Below, in pieces: positions 29,386 through 38,900 of a stretch of DNA of 64,000 nucleotides. A program made the position numbers and the translations under genes. The notes beneath the pieces are model-generated. The model made no database searches and had not been told where the DNA came from. It saw only the letters and a list, made by a program, of their open reading frames with translations. Each line of letters starts with the position of its first letter. Position 1 is the stretch's first letter. Origin of the DNA: Microbacterium sp. BLY (lineage in GTDB: Bacteria > Actinomycetota > Actinomycetes > Actinomycetales > Microbacteriaceae). The DNA is taken from contig NZ_JAGKSR010000001.1 of NCBI RefSeq assembly GCF_017939615.1, positions 868,001-932,000 on the forward strand. Direction: 5' to 3'.

Positions 29386-30433
29386 GGGGACGTTGCGTGT
29401 GCGAGATGCACTCGACGAGACGCTCGCGAACCTCCGCGCACGCTGGGCGTCGTCCCTGTTCGTGTTCCTCGCTGTTCTTGTGCTGGCCTTCGCGTCGATG
29501 GCAATGGTCGTCAATGAGGCGTCGTCGATAGCGAGCGATCAGCAGGACCTTTTCGACAGGGGCGGGACGGGCTTCATCATCTCGGACGGGGATGCGGGTG
29601 CCAGTCTTTCGGCGGTGCGCTGTGAAGAGCTGAACCATGTCGCCGGAGTGGCATCCGCGGGCGCGCGCGGATCCCTCACTCCAACTGTCGGCGGCTTCCC
29701 TGCACGGCTCGTCACCAGCGGGTACGTCCGTTCCGTGCACCCGGGCGTCGACGCCACGGCAGCTACGGTCGCTGGCGCGAGCATTGCCTCTGCCTGGCAC
29801 TTCGTGGAGGGCAGCGGGATCCGGCTGAGTGACGGTGGGGTCGTGAGCCTTGACGCCGTGCCTGCGAAGTCCGACCGGGATCCTCGCGTAGACGGAGAGG
29901 TCTTGGTCGTGGCTCCTGCGTCCTCGATGCAGGCTTCGGAGTGTGTGGTCATCAGTGCGATCTCCTCCCGGGCGGGGGTGGAGGCTCTTGCGACGAACTG
30001 GTTCGCGCCGCAGGCCACGTCGGTGTCTCCGCTCGCACCGCAGTTAGGTGCGGCGTCCGGTGTGCACGACCGCTTCATGGGCCGCTCGAGCATCGCTGTT
30101 CTTTTGGCAACGGGAGGTCTTGCCGTGCTCATGCTTGTGGGAGTGTGGATCTCGCGGCGCTCCGACTTCGCGCTCTACCGGCTGCTCGGCGCGAAGCGCG
30201 GTGCGTTGACCGCCGGGTTGCTGATGGAGTGCGCGCTTCTTCTCTGGATCCCGTCTCTGGCCGGTATCGGGTTTGCCGTCGCTGCTCGACCAGAGTTCGT
30301 TTCCGGCCCGGTGTTCGAGGCAGTGACGTTGGCTGCGTTGCAGTTTGTGGTGATGGGATGTGCGGCGCTGCCGCTTGGTGTCCTGCTTTTGTTGACGAAG
30401 AACCCGTCGGGCCTCATCCGCGAAGGGGCATGA
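29375..30433 (+). CDS. ABC transporter permease, FtsX/MacB-like
   Basis: A 352-residue permease. One helix at about 24-47, a ~190-residue extracytoplasmic domain, then three C-terminal helices (about 232-252, 275-300, 315-340), the FtsX-like topology. The extracytoplasmic part has two cysteines (RCEELNHV, SECVVIS). With the ATPase and adaptor it probably forms a mechanotransmission-type exporter. Its stop is embedded in ATGA, the ATG of which opens a 24-codon frame. Confidence 0.82.
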   Translation: MRARGTLRVRDALDETLANLRARWASSLFVFLAVLVLAFASMAMVVNEASSIASDQQDLFDRGGTGFIISDGDAGASLSAVRCEELNHVAGVASAGARGSLTPTVGGFPARLVTSGYVRSVHPGVDATAATVAGASIASAWHFVEGSGIRLSDGGVVSLDAVPAKSDRDPRVDGEVLVVAPASSMQASECVVISAISSRAGVEALATNWFAPQATSVSPLAPQLGAASGVHDRFMGRSSIAVLLATGGLAVLMLVGVWISRRSDFALYRLLGAKRGALTAGLLMECALLLWIPSLAGIGFAVAARPEFVSGPVFEAVTLAALQFVVMGCAALPLGVLLLLTKNPSGLIREGA

Positions 30434-30504
30434 CCGGGGATCCGGCCATATCGTCGGCGCATGCCTCAGACGAGCCGTCCGCCGCCTCCGAAAAAGGTCT
30501 GTAA
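30430..30504 (+). CDS. Possible coupled 24-residue peptide
   Basis: The ATG overlaps the permease stop in ATGA, as at every good junction in this cluster. The frame runs MTGDPAISSAHASDEPSA and ends in SEKGL. It is hydrophilic and lacks a signal sequence. It may be a real small protein, or the front end of a gene broken by rearrangement before the I36-like fragment. Confidence 0.25.
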   Translation: MTGDPAISSAHASDEPSAASEKGL

Positions 30505-30539
30505 GGATTCCGCGGGATCCGCAAGGGACTCGTTCGCCT

Positions 30540-30899
30540 CCGATACTGGACATTGATCGACAGCCCGGCGGTATCGCCGTCAATGAGAGCACGGTGGTGT
30601 GGCCCGAACTGGGGATGACTCTCACCACCGGGGCGACGATAGCCCGCGGCGTCGGGAACTGCGCTACGGGCACCTACTGTGCATACAGCGGAAGCGGGAT
30701 GGGCGGATCGAAGCTGACGTTCTCTGTCTGCACGAACGTCAGCACGTCGGCGCTTCGGACCGTGGGGTCCATCGCGAACGGGCGTGGTTCTGGATTGGTC
30801 CGTGCCCGCAACTCCGCCGGTACCGTCCTCGGCACGGCCGGTCCGAACAGCTCGACCGATGTCGGACTGGGGACGACGAACCTCCGCTGCACTCTCTGA
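30540..30899 (+). pseudogene. Peptidase-inhibitor I36-like fragment without signal peptide
   Basis: The frame from 30540 reads like the mature part of a small secreted I36-type protein: ILDIDRQPGGIAVNE, then NCATGTYCAYSGSGMGGSKL with the paired cysteines and Gly-rich turn of that group, and a C-terminal RCTL. No ATG or GTG with a signal peptide exists upstream in frame; the only start is a GTG at 30594 inside the domain. Family members are normally exported, so I read this as a 5'-truncated gene. Family assignment is moderate. Confidence 0.5.
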
Positions 30900-30924
30900 G
30901 CGGGCTAGCCTGAGGGCACGAGCG

Positions 30925-31533
30925 ATGAGTGAGGCGGCTGTAGATATGCGACGGAGGTTGGGGGCGAACCCCTCAGCTGTATCCGCTGCCGCAAAGCAGT
31001 ACCCACTTGTCACCATAAGCACCACCGCAGGTGCGCCATCATCGAACAAGGCAGTGGTGTTCCGGTCGTTGTTCGACGAGTACTGGCCGAAGGTACACCG
31101 GCATCTGTCGTGCTATCTCGACAACAGCGAGGAAGTCAACGAGATCGCCGCAGAGGTGTTCGTCGTGGCATGGAAGAAGTTGGATGCGGGTAAACCGATG
31201 AGCCTGCGATGGTTCATTCGCACCGCCGACAACAAGTTGCGCGACGTGGACCGAAAGGCGCATTCGCGCAGCAGGGCGATGGAAGCTCTGTCGCGGGGGT
31301 TGAGAAGCGCGGCCGACGCGATTCACCCGCTTGACGCGCTGGCATTGCAAGAGGCGTTGAGGTCGCTGAGCGCTCGCGAGCGACAAGTCGTCGTCCTCAC
31401 CTACTGGGATGAGCTCAGCGCTGGCGAGATCGCCGATATCCTGCGTTCCAGCCAACCGGCCGTGTGGACGACCCTCACTCGGGCGCGAGCCAAACTGCGT
31501 GCACAGTTGGAACCGAGGGAGGGCAGATCGTGA
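30925..31533 (+). CDS. RNA polymerase sigma factor, ECF-like
   Basis: About 202 residues. Region 2 (about 50-115) includes LFDEYWPKVHRHLSCYL and the FIRTADNKLRDVDRK segment. Region 4 (about 140-195) has ALRSLSARERQVVVLTYWDELS and an HTH reading GEIADILRSSQPAVWTTLTRARAKL. The start is uncertain: ATGs at 30925 or 30946 both fit, and neither has a strong ribosome site. The stop overlaps the next gene (GTGA), the usual pairing of an ECF sigma factor with its membrane partner. Confidence 0.8.
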   Translation: MSEAAVDMRRRLGANPSAVSAAAKQYPLVTISTTAGAPSSNKAVVFRSLFDEYWPKVHRHLSCYLDNSEEVNEIAAEVFVVAWKKLDAGKPMSLRWFIRTADNKLRDVDRKAHSRSRAMEALSRGLRSAADAIHPLDALALQEALRSLSARERQVVVLTYWDELSAGEIADILRSSQPAVWTTLTRARAKLRAQLEPREGRS

Positions 31534-32504
31534 ACATCTCCGACGATGAGATTGACCGCTTGTTCCGTGCTGCCAACCCGGCTCCGGCGTCCAGCGAACG
31601 GCTGAGTGCTCACGCTATCGCTGTGCGCGAGAGCATCATCAGAGGGACACACGCTCCCGCGCAGGAGCGGCAGGGGTGGGCCTGGGGCCGCTTCGCTGTT
31701 GCGGTGGCGGCCATCGTCGCTATCGTCGTCGTCGTAACCAACGTTATCGCTCCGACGCAGCAGGCCATCGCGCTCACACCGCCTCCTCTTCAGTACACGA
31801 ACCCTCAGCCGCTCTCATCAGTCGTGCAGGAGGCGAAGGATCGACTCGGATCGACGGTGCCCGTGGACCAAGAACGCCGAGTCTCCTCGCTTGTCTGGGG
31901 ATGGAGCATCGATATGGCGAAAGAGAAGATCGAATCCGTCCCTCAGGTCATCATGTTCGAATGGGCGCCCGCGACCGGGTCCCGCAGCACCATCGTCGCC
32001 GGCGAGCCGTACTGGCCGGACGGGGTTCGACCGGAGGGTATCGAGGCGAGTCCGTATAAGCCGGGGGACACCATTACGGAGCTCATCACCGCGCCCGAGG
32101 ACTTGAAGATCCCGGCCGACGTCGTGAACTTGAATGACGCGTCGCGCGAGTCAGTGGATAGGGCGCTCACTAGCCTTGGCGTGAGGCCCTCCTCTCCATC
32201 GGGTGAGGTCCTGGTTGGTATCGGGCGGCTACTGAGTTACTGGACTCTGACGAACGAACAGCATGCCGCCCTCATTGACCGGCTAATCGACGCCGGCGGT
32301 GTGACCGTGTTGGGAAGCTCGACGGACAGGCTCGGGCGGGACGTAATCGGGCTGCGGGTGACCGACCCTGCTACGGACTACCAGGACACCGTCCTCATCT
32401 CCCGCGATACGGGCCGGATCGTCGGTATGGAGAATGAGCTGACCGTCGCCCAGGACGTCATTCCTGCGGGTGTGGTCGGCTATACACTCTGGGACGTCGA
32501 GTAG
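31530..32504 (+). CDS. Sigma-factor-linked membrane protein (CU044_5270-like)
   Basis: A 324-residue protein with GTG start. The N-terminal ~45 residues are cytoplasmic (DDEIDRLFRAANPAP), followed by a helix near 49-73 and a ~250-residue extracytoplasmic domain with a repeated structure of GDTITELITAPEDLKIP and DTVLISRDTGRIVGME. This organisation is seen in actinobacterial CU044_5270-type proteins encoded after ECF sigma factors. It may act as anti-sigma factor or sensor, though no canonical zinc anti-sigma motif is present. Coupled to the sigma gene. Confidence 0.68.
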   Translation: MNISDDEIDRLFRAANPAPASSERLSAHAIAVRESIIRGTHAPAQERQGWAWGRFAVAVAAIVAIVVVVTNVIAPTQQAIALTPPPLQYTNPQPLSSVVQEAKDRLGSTVPVDQERRVSSLVWGWSIDMAKEKIESVPQVIMFEWAPATGSRSTIVAGEPYWPDGVRPEGIEASPYKPGDTITELITAPEDLKIPADVVNLNDASRESVDRALTSLGVRPSSPSGEVLVGIGRLLSYWTLTNEQHAALIDRLIDAGGVTVLGSSTDRLGRDVIGLRVTDPATDYQDTVLISRDTGRIVGMENELTVAQDVIPAGVVGYTLWDVE

Positions 32505-32505
32505 G

Positions 32506-32685
32506 CGCCTCTCGAGCGAGCAGTCGTCTTCGGCGTTGCAGACCGGTGGCGCGATCCCGGCCATCGCGATCGTCACCATGGTGATCCTGCTGGTCGCCGG
32601 CCTGCTCCTAATCCTCTTCGCTCGTCGGCGGCGGGCGGATCAGGTCTTCGAGGATCGGGCGTGCGATGCGGCCCGGCCCCCGTGA
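32506..32685 (+). pseudogene. 3' remnant of a sortase-anchored surface protein
   Basis: In frame +1 the sequence gives SSALQTGG, then a ~24-residue hydrophobic run (AIVTMVILLVAGLLLILF) and ARRRRAD, the architecture of a sortase sorting signal: pentapeptide, membrane span, basic tail. No credible start or extracellular domain precedes it; upstream it runs into the preceding gene. Most likely the surviving 3' end of a deleted surface-protein gene. Confidence 0.5.
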
Positions 32686-32699
32686 TCCGGGCCGCATCG
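32664..32699 (+). terminator. Terminator after the sortase-signal remnant
   Basis: A perfect 13-bp stem (CGATGCGGCCCGG with its complement) and a ten-base loop. It overlaps the end of the remnant frame, consistent with having served the intact gene. Confidence 0.7.
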
Positions 32700-32730
32700 G
32701 GGTAGCCGGGGCACGCAGGGGGGATCTCCG

Positions 32731-32771
32731 TCGACGTCTTACGTCGATCATCATGCACTTTCAGGTAGATT
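32731..32771 (+). promoter_or_regulatory. Candidate promoter and inverted repeat of the adhesin gene
   Basis: TCGACGT-CTT-ACGTCGA (32731-32747) is a 7-bp inverted repeat just upstream of and overlapping the expected -35 region of a TAGATT -10 box (32766-32771). Predicted start near 32778 leaves a ~128-base leader before the ATG at 32906. The repeat may be an operator. Confidence 0.42.
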
Positions 32772-32826
32772 GCTGACCCTCTTCGCGGAAGAAAGTCGCG
32801 TAACCATAGACGAAAGCACCTCTGGT

Positions 32827-32842
32827 GCCCGCTTCGGCGGGC
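32827..32842 (+). promoter_or_regulatory. Leader hairpin of the adhesin mRNA
   Basis: GCCCGC-TTCG-GCGGGC followed by TATTATT. It could attenuate transcription. A second GCGGGC at 32874-32879 could pair with the same left arm, and GCACC-TCT-GGTGC (32816-32828) overlaps it. Confidence 0.4.
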
Positions 32843-32905
32843 TATTATTCTCTGCGTTATCTCAGCTTGGTGGGCGGGCCGGTTGGGCGATGCACAGGAG
32901 TGCTC

Positions 32906-35900
32906 ATGCGGTTTTCACTGCGTCCGCTGTCCGAAAACGGAACGAGGGGCCGGGGAACCAGGGGGAGGCCATCTCGGCGCGCGCCCTGGGCTGTGGCGAC
33001 GATGCTCGCCCTCGTCCTCGGGTCGCTCGTCGCGCCCGTGACCCCGGCCACCGCGGCCCCCGGCGACCCGGCCCAGCTGTATCTCGGGCCGTCGTACGAG
33101 GCGACGACGATCGGCTCCAACAAGGACCTCGTCGCACCGACGGAGTGCCCGGCGAACACCGTGCTTACCGGGGTGCAGACCGAGAACCGGCAGAACGTGG
33201 ATCCCACCAATGCGAATTCGATCCTGGTGCGGCTGAGCCTGCAGTGCGCCACGATCACGGTCTCCGACACCGGCGCGATCACGGGGGTGGTCAATCCCAC
33301 CTGGCTGACCGGTCCGACGTGGGATCAGAGCCGTGGCAACGTGCAGACCGCGACCTGTCCGGCGAACACCTACGTGCACCGCATCACCGGCACGACCTTC
33401 GTCGGTGTGGGCACGAGCCGGTGGCCGTCCTCCGTGCAGATCACCTGCCGCCCGCTCGTGTTCACCGCGGCCGGAGAGCTGCGCGTCGACCTCTCCGCCA
33501 CGCCGACGATCCTCACGGCGGGTGAGAACTTCAACACGACCGGCGGGCTGGACACACCCACCCCGCAGTGCGGGCCCGGGGGCACCTCGGGGACGAGCGA
33601 CATCCTCGTCCGGGGGTACCGCGCCCAGGGCGGTGGCGAGGGCATCGACGGATTCACGCCCTCCTGCACCACGATCGCCGACGACTTCGGCGACGCGCCG
33701 GCCAGCTACGGGTCCGTCTCGCAGGAGCTGAATGCCGCGACCTACCTGGGCTGGTCGGCCGACCCCGAGACCGCGATGCAATCGAACGCCACGGCCACCG
33801 GCGATGACGCGGTCGGCGGCACCGCCCCCAACCAGACCATCGACGACGAGACCGGCGTCTCCGCGTTCGGGGAGATCATCGCGGGCGTCACCGACTCCTA
33901 CTCGGTCTCGGTGCTGGCCTCGAACAAGCTCTCCGCGGTTCCGGCCACCCTCGTCGGCTGGGTGGACTTCAACCGCAACGGCGTCTTCGACGCGAACGAG
34001 GGCGCGTCCGTCGTGGTGCCGGCCGGGACGCCGGACGGGTCGTCCTTCACACTGACGTGGTCGGGGATCGCCCCGCAGACCGTCGCCGGTCCCACGTTCG
34101 CGCGCTTCCGGCTCGGTGCCGGGTCGACGCTCACGACCTCGACGCCGACCGGCACCGGCGGCCCCGGTGAGGTGGAGGACTACGCGCTCACGATCACTGC
34201 CGCGGCACCCGTGCTGGAGCTGACGAAGACGGCCACCCCGACGACCATCACCGCGGCGGGGCAGACCATCACCTACAGCTTCGCCGTCGCCAACACCGGG
34301 AACGTGGCGATCTCGGACATCGGCATCACCGAGACCTCCTTCAGCGGCACCGGCACCCTCGGCGCGGTCAGCTGCGCCGCGAGCACGCTCGACGTCGGGG
34401 AGAGCACGACATGTACCGCGACGTACGCCGCGACGCAGGCGGACGTCGATGCGGGCACCATCACGAACACCGCCGTCGCCACCGGCACCTCCGCAGCAGG
34501 TTCCGGCGTCGAGAGCAACCCGAGCGACGCCGTCGTCACGGCGACGCAGAACACCGCGCTCACCGTGCTGAAGTCGGCATCGCCGTCCGGCCCGGATGAC
34601 TTCGTGGTCGGCCAGGTGATCGACTACTCCTTCGTCGTCACCAACACGGGCAACGTGACGGTGACGGACGTCTCGATCGACGAGACCGCCTTCGACGGGT
34701 CCGGCTCGCTCTCGCCCGCCGTGTGTCCGTCGACGCCGCTCGCGCCCGGGGCGCAGATGACCTGTACGGCCACCTACACCCTGACCCAGGCCGACGTGGA
34801 CAACGGATCGGTCAGCAACACCGCCACCGCGACCGGCGTGCCTCCGGGGTCGCTGGTGCCGCCCGTCTCCCCGCCGTCGACCGTCCGGGTGCCGGTCGAT
34901 CCGGCACCGGCGATCACGCTCGAGAAGTCGGCGGACACGACCGCCATCACCGGCGCCGGGCAGACCATCGTCTACTCGTTCCTCGTGACCAACAGCGGCA
35001 ACGTCACGCTCACCGACGTCACGGTGGATGAGGGCGCGTTCTCCGGCACGGGCCCGCTCGATGTGACGTGTCCGGCCGGGGCCGCCTCGCTGAGTCCCGG
35101 CGCCCAGGTCACGTGCACGGCGACCTACACGGTCACCGCGGCGGACTACAACACGTCCGCGCTGACCAACACGGCCACCGCCACCGGCACCCCGCCCGAC
35201 GGCACGCCGCCGGTGTCCCCGCCCTCGTCTGTCGAGATCCCGGTCACGCCGGCACCGGCCCTGACGGTGGTGAAGACCGCCGATCGGAGCGAGATCACCG
35301 CGGCAGGACAGACCGTCAACTACTCCTTCGTGCTCACCAACACGGGGAACGTGACGCTCACCGACGTCACGGTCAACGAGGTGTCGTTCTCCGGGACGGG
35401 TCCGGCTCCGGTGGTGACCTGCCCCGCGGGTGCCGCTTCGCTCGCTCCCGGTGACTCCGTGACCTGCACGGCGCCCTATGTGGTGACCCAGGCGGATATG
35501 GACGCCGGAGTGCTGACGAACACCGCCACCGGCACCGGCACCCCGCCGGGAGGCGGCGAGCCGCCGGTGTCGCCGCCGTCGTCGGTCGTGGTGCCGGCCA
35601 TCGAATCGCCGGCCATCACGGTCGTGAAGTCCGCCGATCCCGCCACCGTGTCGACGGTCGGCACGCCCATCACGTACTCCTTCCTGGTGACCAACACGGG
35701 CAACGTCACGCTCACGGATGTCACCGTGACCGAGACGGCCTTCACCGGGACCGGGACGGCTCCGGCCATCACGTGCCCTGCCGGTGCGGCATCTCTTGCG
35801 CCCTCCGCGCAGATCACCTGCACCGCGACGTACACGACCACGCAGGCCGACATCGATGCGGGACAGATCACCAACACGGCCACCGCGACCGGGACGCCCC

Positions 35901-38900
35901 CGGGAGAGGGTGAGCCGCCGGTGTCCCCGCCGTCGACCGCGATCGTCACGGTCCCGCCGGCCCCGGCTCTGACCGTCGCCAAGACGGCCGACCGCACGGA
36001 GATCACCGCGGCCGGGCAGACCATCACTTACTCGTTCCTCATCACGAACACGGGCAACGTGACCCTGACCGACGTCGCCGTCACGGAGACCGCGTTCACC
36101 GGCACGGGCGCCGCGCCGGTCGCGACCTGTCCCGCCGAGGCCGCCTCGCTGGCTCCCGGAGCCACGGTGACGTGCACCGCGCCATACGTGGTGACCCAGG
36201 AGGACGTGGACGCCGGGGGTGTCACGAACACCGCCACGGTGACGGGCAACCCGCCCGGTCCCGGCACGCCGCCGGTGTCGCCACCGTCCACGGTCGTCGT
36301 GCCGTCGATCGAGTCGCCCGGGATCACGGTCGTGAAGTCGGCCTCTCCGAACACCGCGGCAGACTACGACGTGGGCCAGGAGATCACCTACTCGTTCGTG
36401 GTGACCAACACGGGCAACGTCACGTTGACCGACGTGACCGTGAACGAGACGGCGTTCTCCGGGTCGGGCGACATGTCGCCGATCACCTGTCCGGCCGATG
36501 CGGCGTCGCTCGCTCCGGGCGCACAGGTCACCTGCACCGCCACGTACACCCTCACGCAGGCGGACGTGGATGCGGGCCGGCTCACCAACACGGCCACCGC
36601 GACCGGCACGCCGCCCTCCGGCGAGCCGCCGGTGTCGCCCCCGTCGTCGGTGGAGCTGCCGGGAGACCCGCAGCCGGCGATGACGGTCGTGAAGAGCGCC
36701 GATCGCACCACGATCACGGCTGCGGGGCAGACGATCACGTATTCGTTCCTCGTGACGAACACCGGGAACGTGACGATCACGGATGCGACCGTGACCGAGA
36801 CGTCGTTCTCGGGTACGGGGACGGCTCCGGTGGTGACGTGTCCGTCGGAGGCGTCGTCGCTGGCGCCGGGTGCTCAGGTGACCTGCACGGCGGAGTATGT
36901 CGTGACGCAGGCGGATGTGGATGCGGGTGGGGTGACCAATGCCGCGACGGTGACGGGGAACCCTCCGGGTGGTGGTGAGCCGCCGGTGTCCCCGCCGTCC
37001 GAGGTCGAGGTCCCGTCCGATCCCCAGCCGGCGATGACGGTCGTGAAGAGCGCCGATCGCACCACGATCACCGCCGCGGGCCAGACGATCACGTATTCGT
37101 TCCTCGTGACGAACACCGGCAACGTGACCATCACGGATGCGACCGTGACGGAGACGTCGTTCTCCGGCACGGGCACTCCGCCGGTCGTCACCTGCCCGTC
37201 CGAGGCGTCGTCACTGGCGCCCGGAGCCCAGGTCACCTGCACGGCGCCGTATGTCGTGACCCAGGCGGACATGGACGCCGGACAGCTTTTGAACACCGCG
37301 ACCGTCACGGGCACCCCGCCCGGCGGCGGTGAGCCGCCGGTCTCCCCTCCGTCGACCGTGCTGGTGCCGGGTGAGCCCGCGCCCGGGCTGTCGGTGGTGA
37401 AGACGGCGGATCGCACCACGATCACCGCCGCGGGCCAGACGATCACGTACTCCTTCCTCGTGACGAACACCGGGAACGTGACCATCACCGATGCGACCGT
37501 GACGGAGACCTCGTTCTCCGGCACCGGGACTGCGCCGGTCGCCGAGTGTCCGGCGGGAGCGGCATCGCTCGCGCCGGGTGCCCAGGTGACCTGCACCGCG
37601 GAGTACGTGGTGACCCAGGCGGATGTGGACGCCGGGGGCGTGACGAACGCCGCCACGGTCACCGGCACGCCGCCGGGTGGCGGTGAGCCGCCGGTGTCGC
37701 CGCCGTCCGAGGTCGAGGTCCCGTCGGATCCGCAGCCGGCCCTCACCGTGGTGAAGACCGCCGATCGATCGACGATCACCGCCGCGGGGCAGACGATCAC
37801 GTACTCCTTCCTCGTGACCAACACCGGCAACGTCACGCTCACCGATGTCGCGGTGGACGAGGGGGCGTTCACCGGGACGGGCACTCCGCCGGTCGTCACG
37901 TGTCCGGATGCGGCGTCGTCGCTCGCGCCGGGCGCCCAGGTCACCTGCACCGCTCCCTACGTGGTGACGCAGGCGGACATGGACGCGGGACAGATCACCA
38001 ACGCCGCGACCGTGACGGGCACCCCGCCGGGAGGCGGCGAGCCTCCGGTGTCGCCGCCGTCGACCGTCGTGGTCCCCGGCGACCGCACACCGGCGATCAC
38101 GGTGGTCAAGTCGGCCACCCCCGACAGCCCCGATGCCTACGAGGTGGGCCAGGAGGTGACCTACTCCTTCGTCGTGACGAACACGGGCAACGTCACCCTC
38201 ACGGACGTCACGGTGGACGAGGGGTCGTTCTCCGGGACGGGCACGATGTCCGACATCGTCTGCCCGGCAGGCGCGGCGTCGATGGCTCCGGCAGCGCAGA
38301 TCATCTGCACCGCCACGTACGAGCTCACGCAGGCCGACATCGATGCGGGTCAGGTGACCAACACCGCCACGGCGACCGGTGTGCCGCCCGGCGACCTGGT
38401 TCCGCCGGTGTCTCCGCCGTCGCAGGCGCGGGTTCCCGCGCTTCCGGCGCCGGACCTGAGCATCGTCAAGTCGGCGACGCCCGCGACGATGACCACGGTG
38501 GGCCAGACGCTCCGGTACGACTTCGTCGTCACCAACACCGGCAACGTGACGTTGACAGACGTCGCGGTCGACGAGGGCGACTTCTCGGGAACCGGCGGCC
38601 TGTCGCCGGTGGATTGCCCGGAGGAGGCGAGCAGCATGCTCCCCGGCCAGACGGTGACGTGTTCGGCGACGTACACGACCACGCAGGCCGATGTGGATTC
38701 CGGGGCTCTCACGAACACCGCCACGGCGACCGGCAACCCGCCGGGCGGCGGTGAGCCGCCGGTGTCGCCGCCGTCCACCGTGCGGGTTCCCTTCGACGGG
38801 ACCAACGGGCTCGACATCGAGAAGCGGGCCACCGCGGTCGATGTGAACGGCAACGGCCGCACCGACCCGGGCGACCGGGTGGAGTGGACGATCATCGTCA

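Noticed and set aside
32778..32905. Known riboswitch (c-di-GMP, c-di-AMP) in the adhesin leader
   Set aside because: Conserved core motifs of those classes are not present; only simple hairpins are visible.
25898..33000. Attachment site repeat for an island at tRNA-Leu
   Set aside because: No second copy of the tRNA 3' end and no integrase found by eye in the segment.
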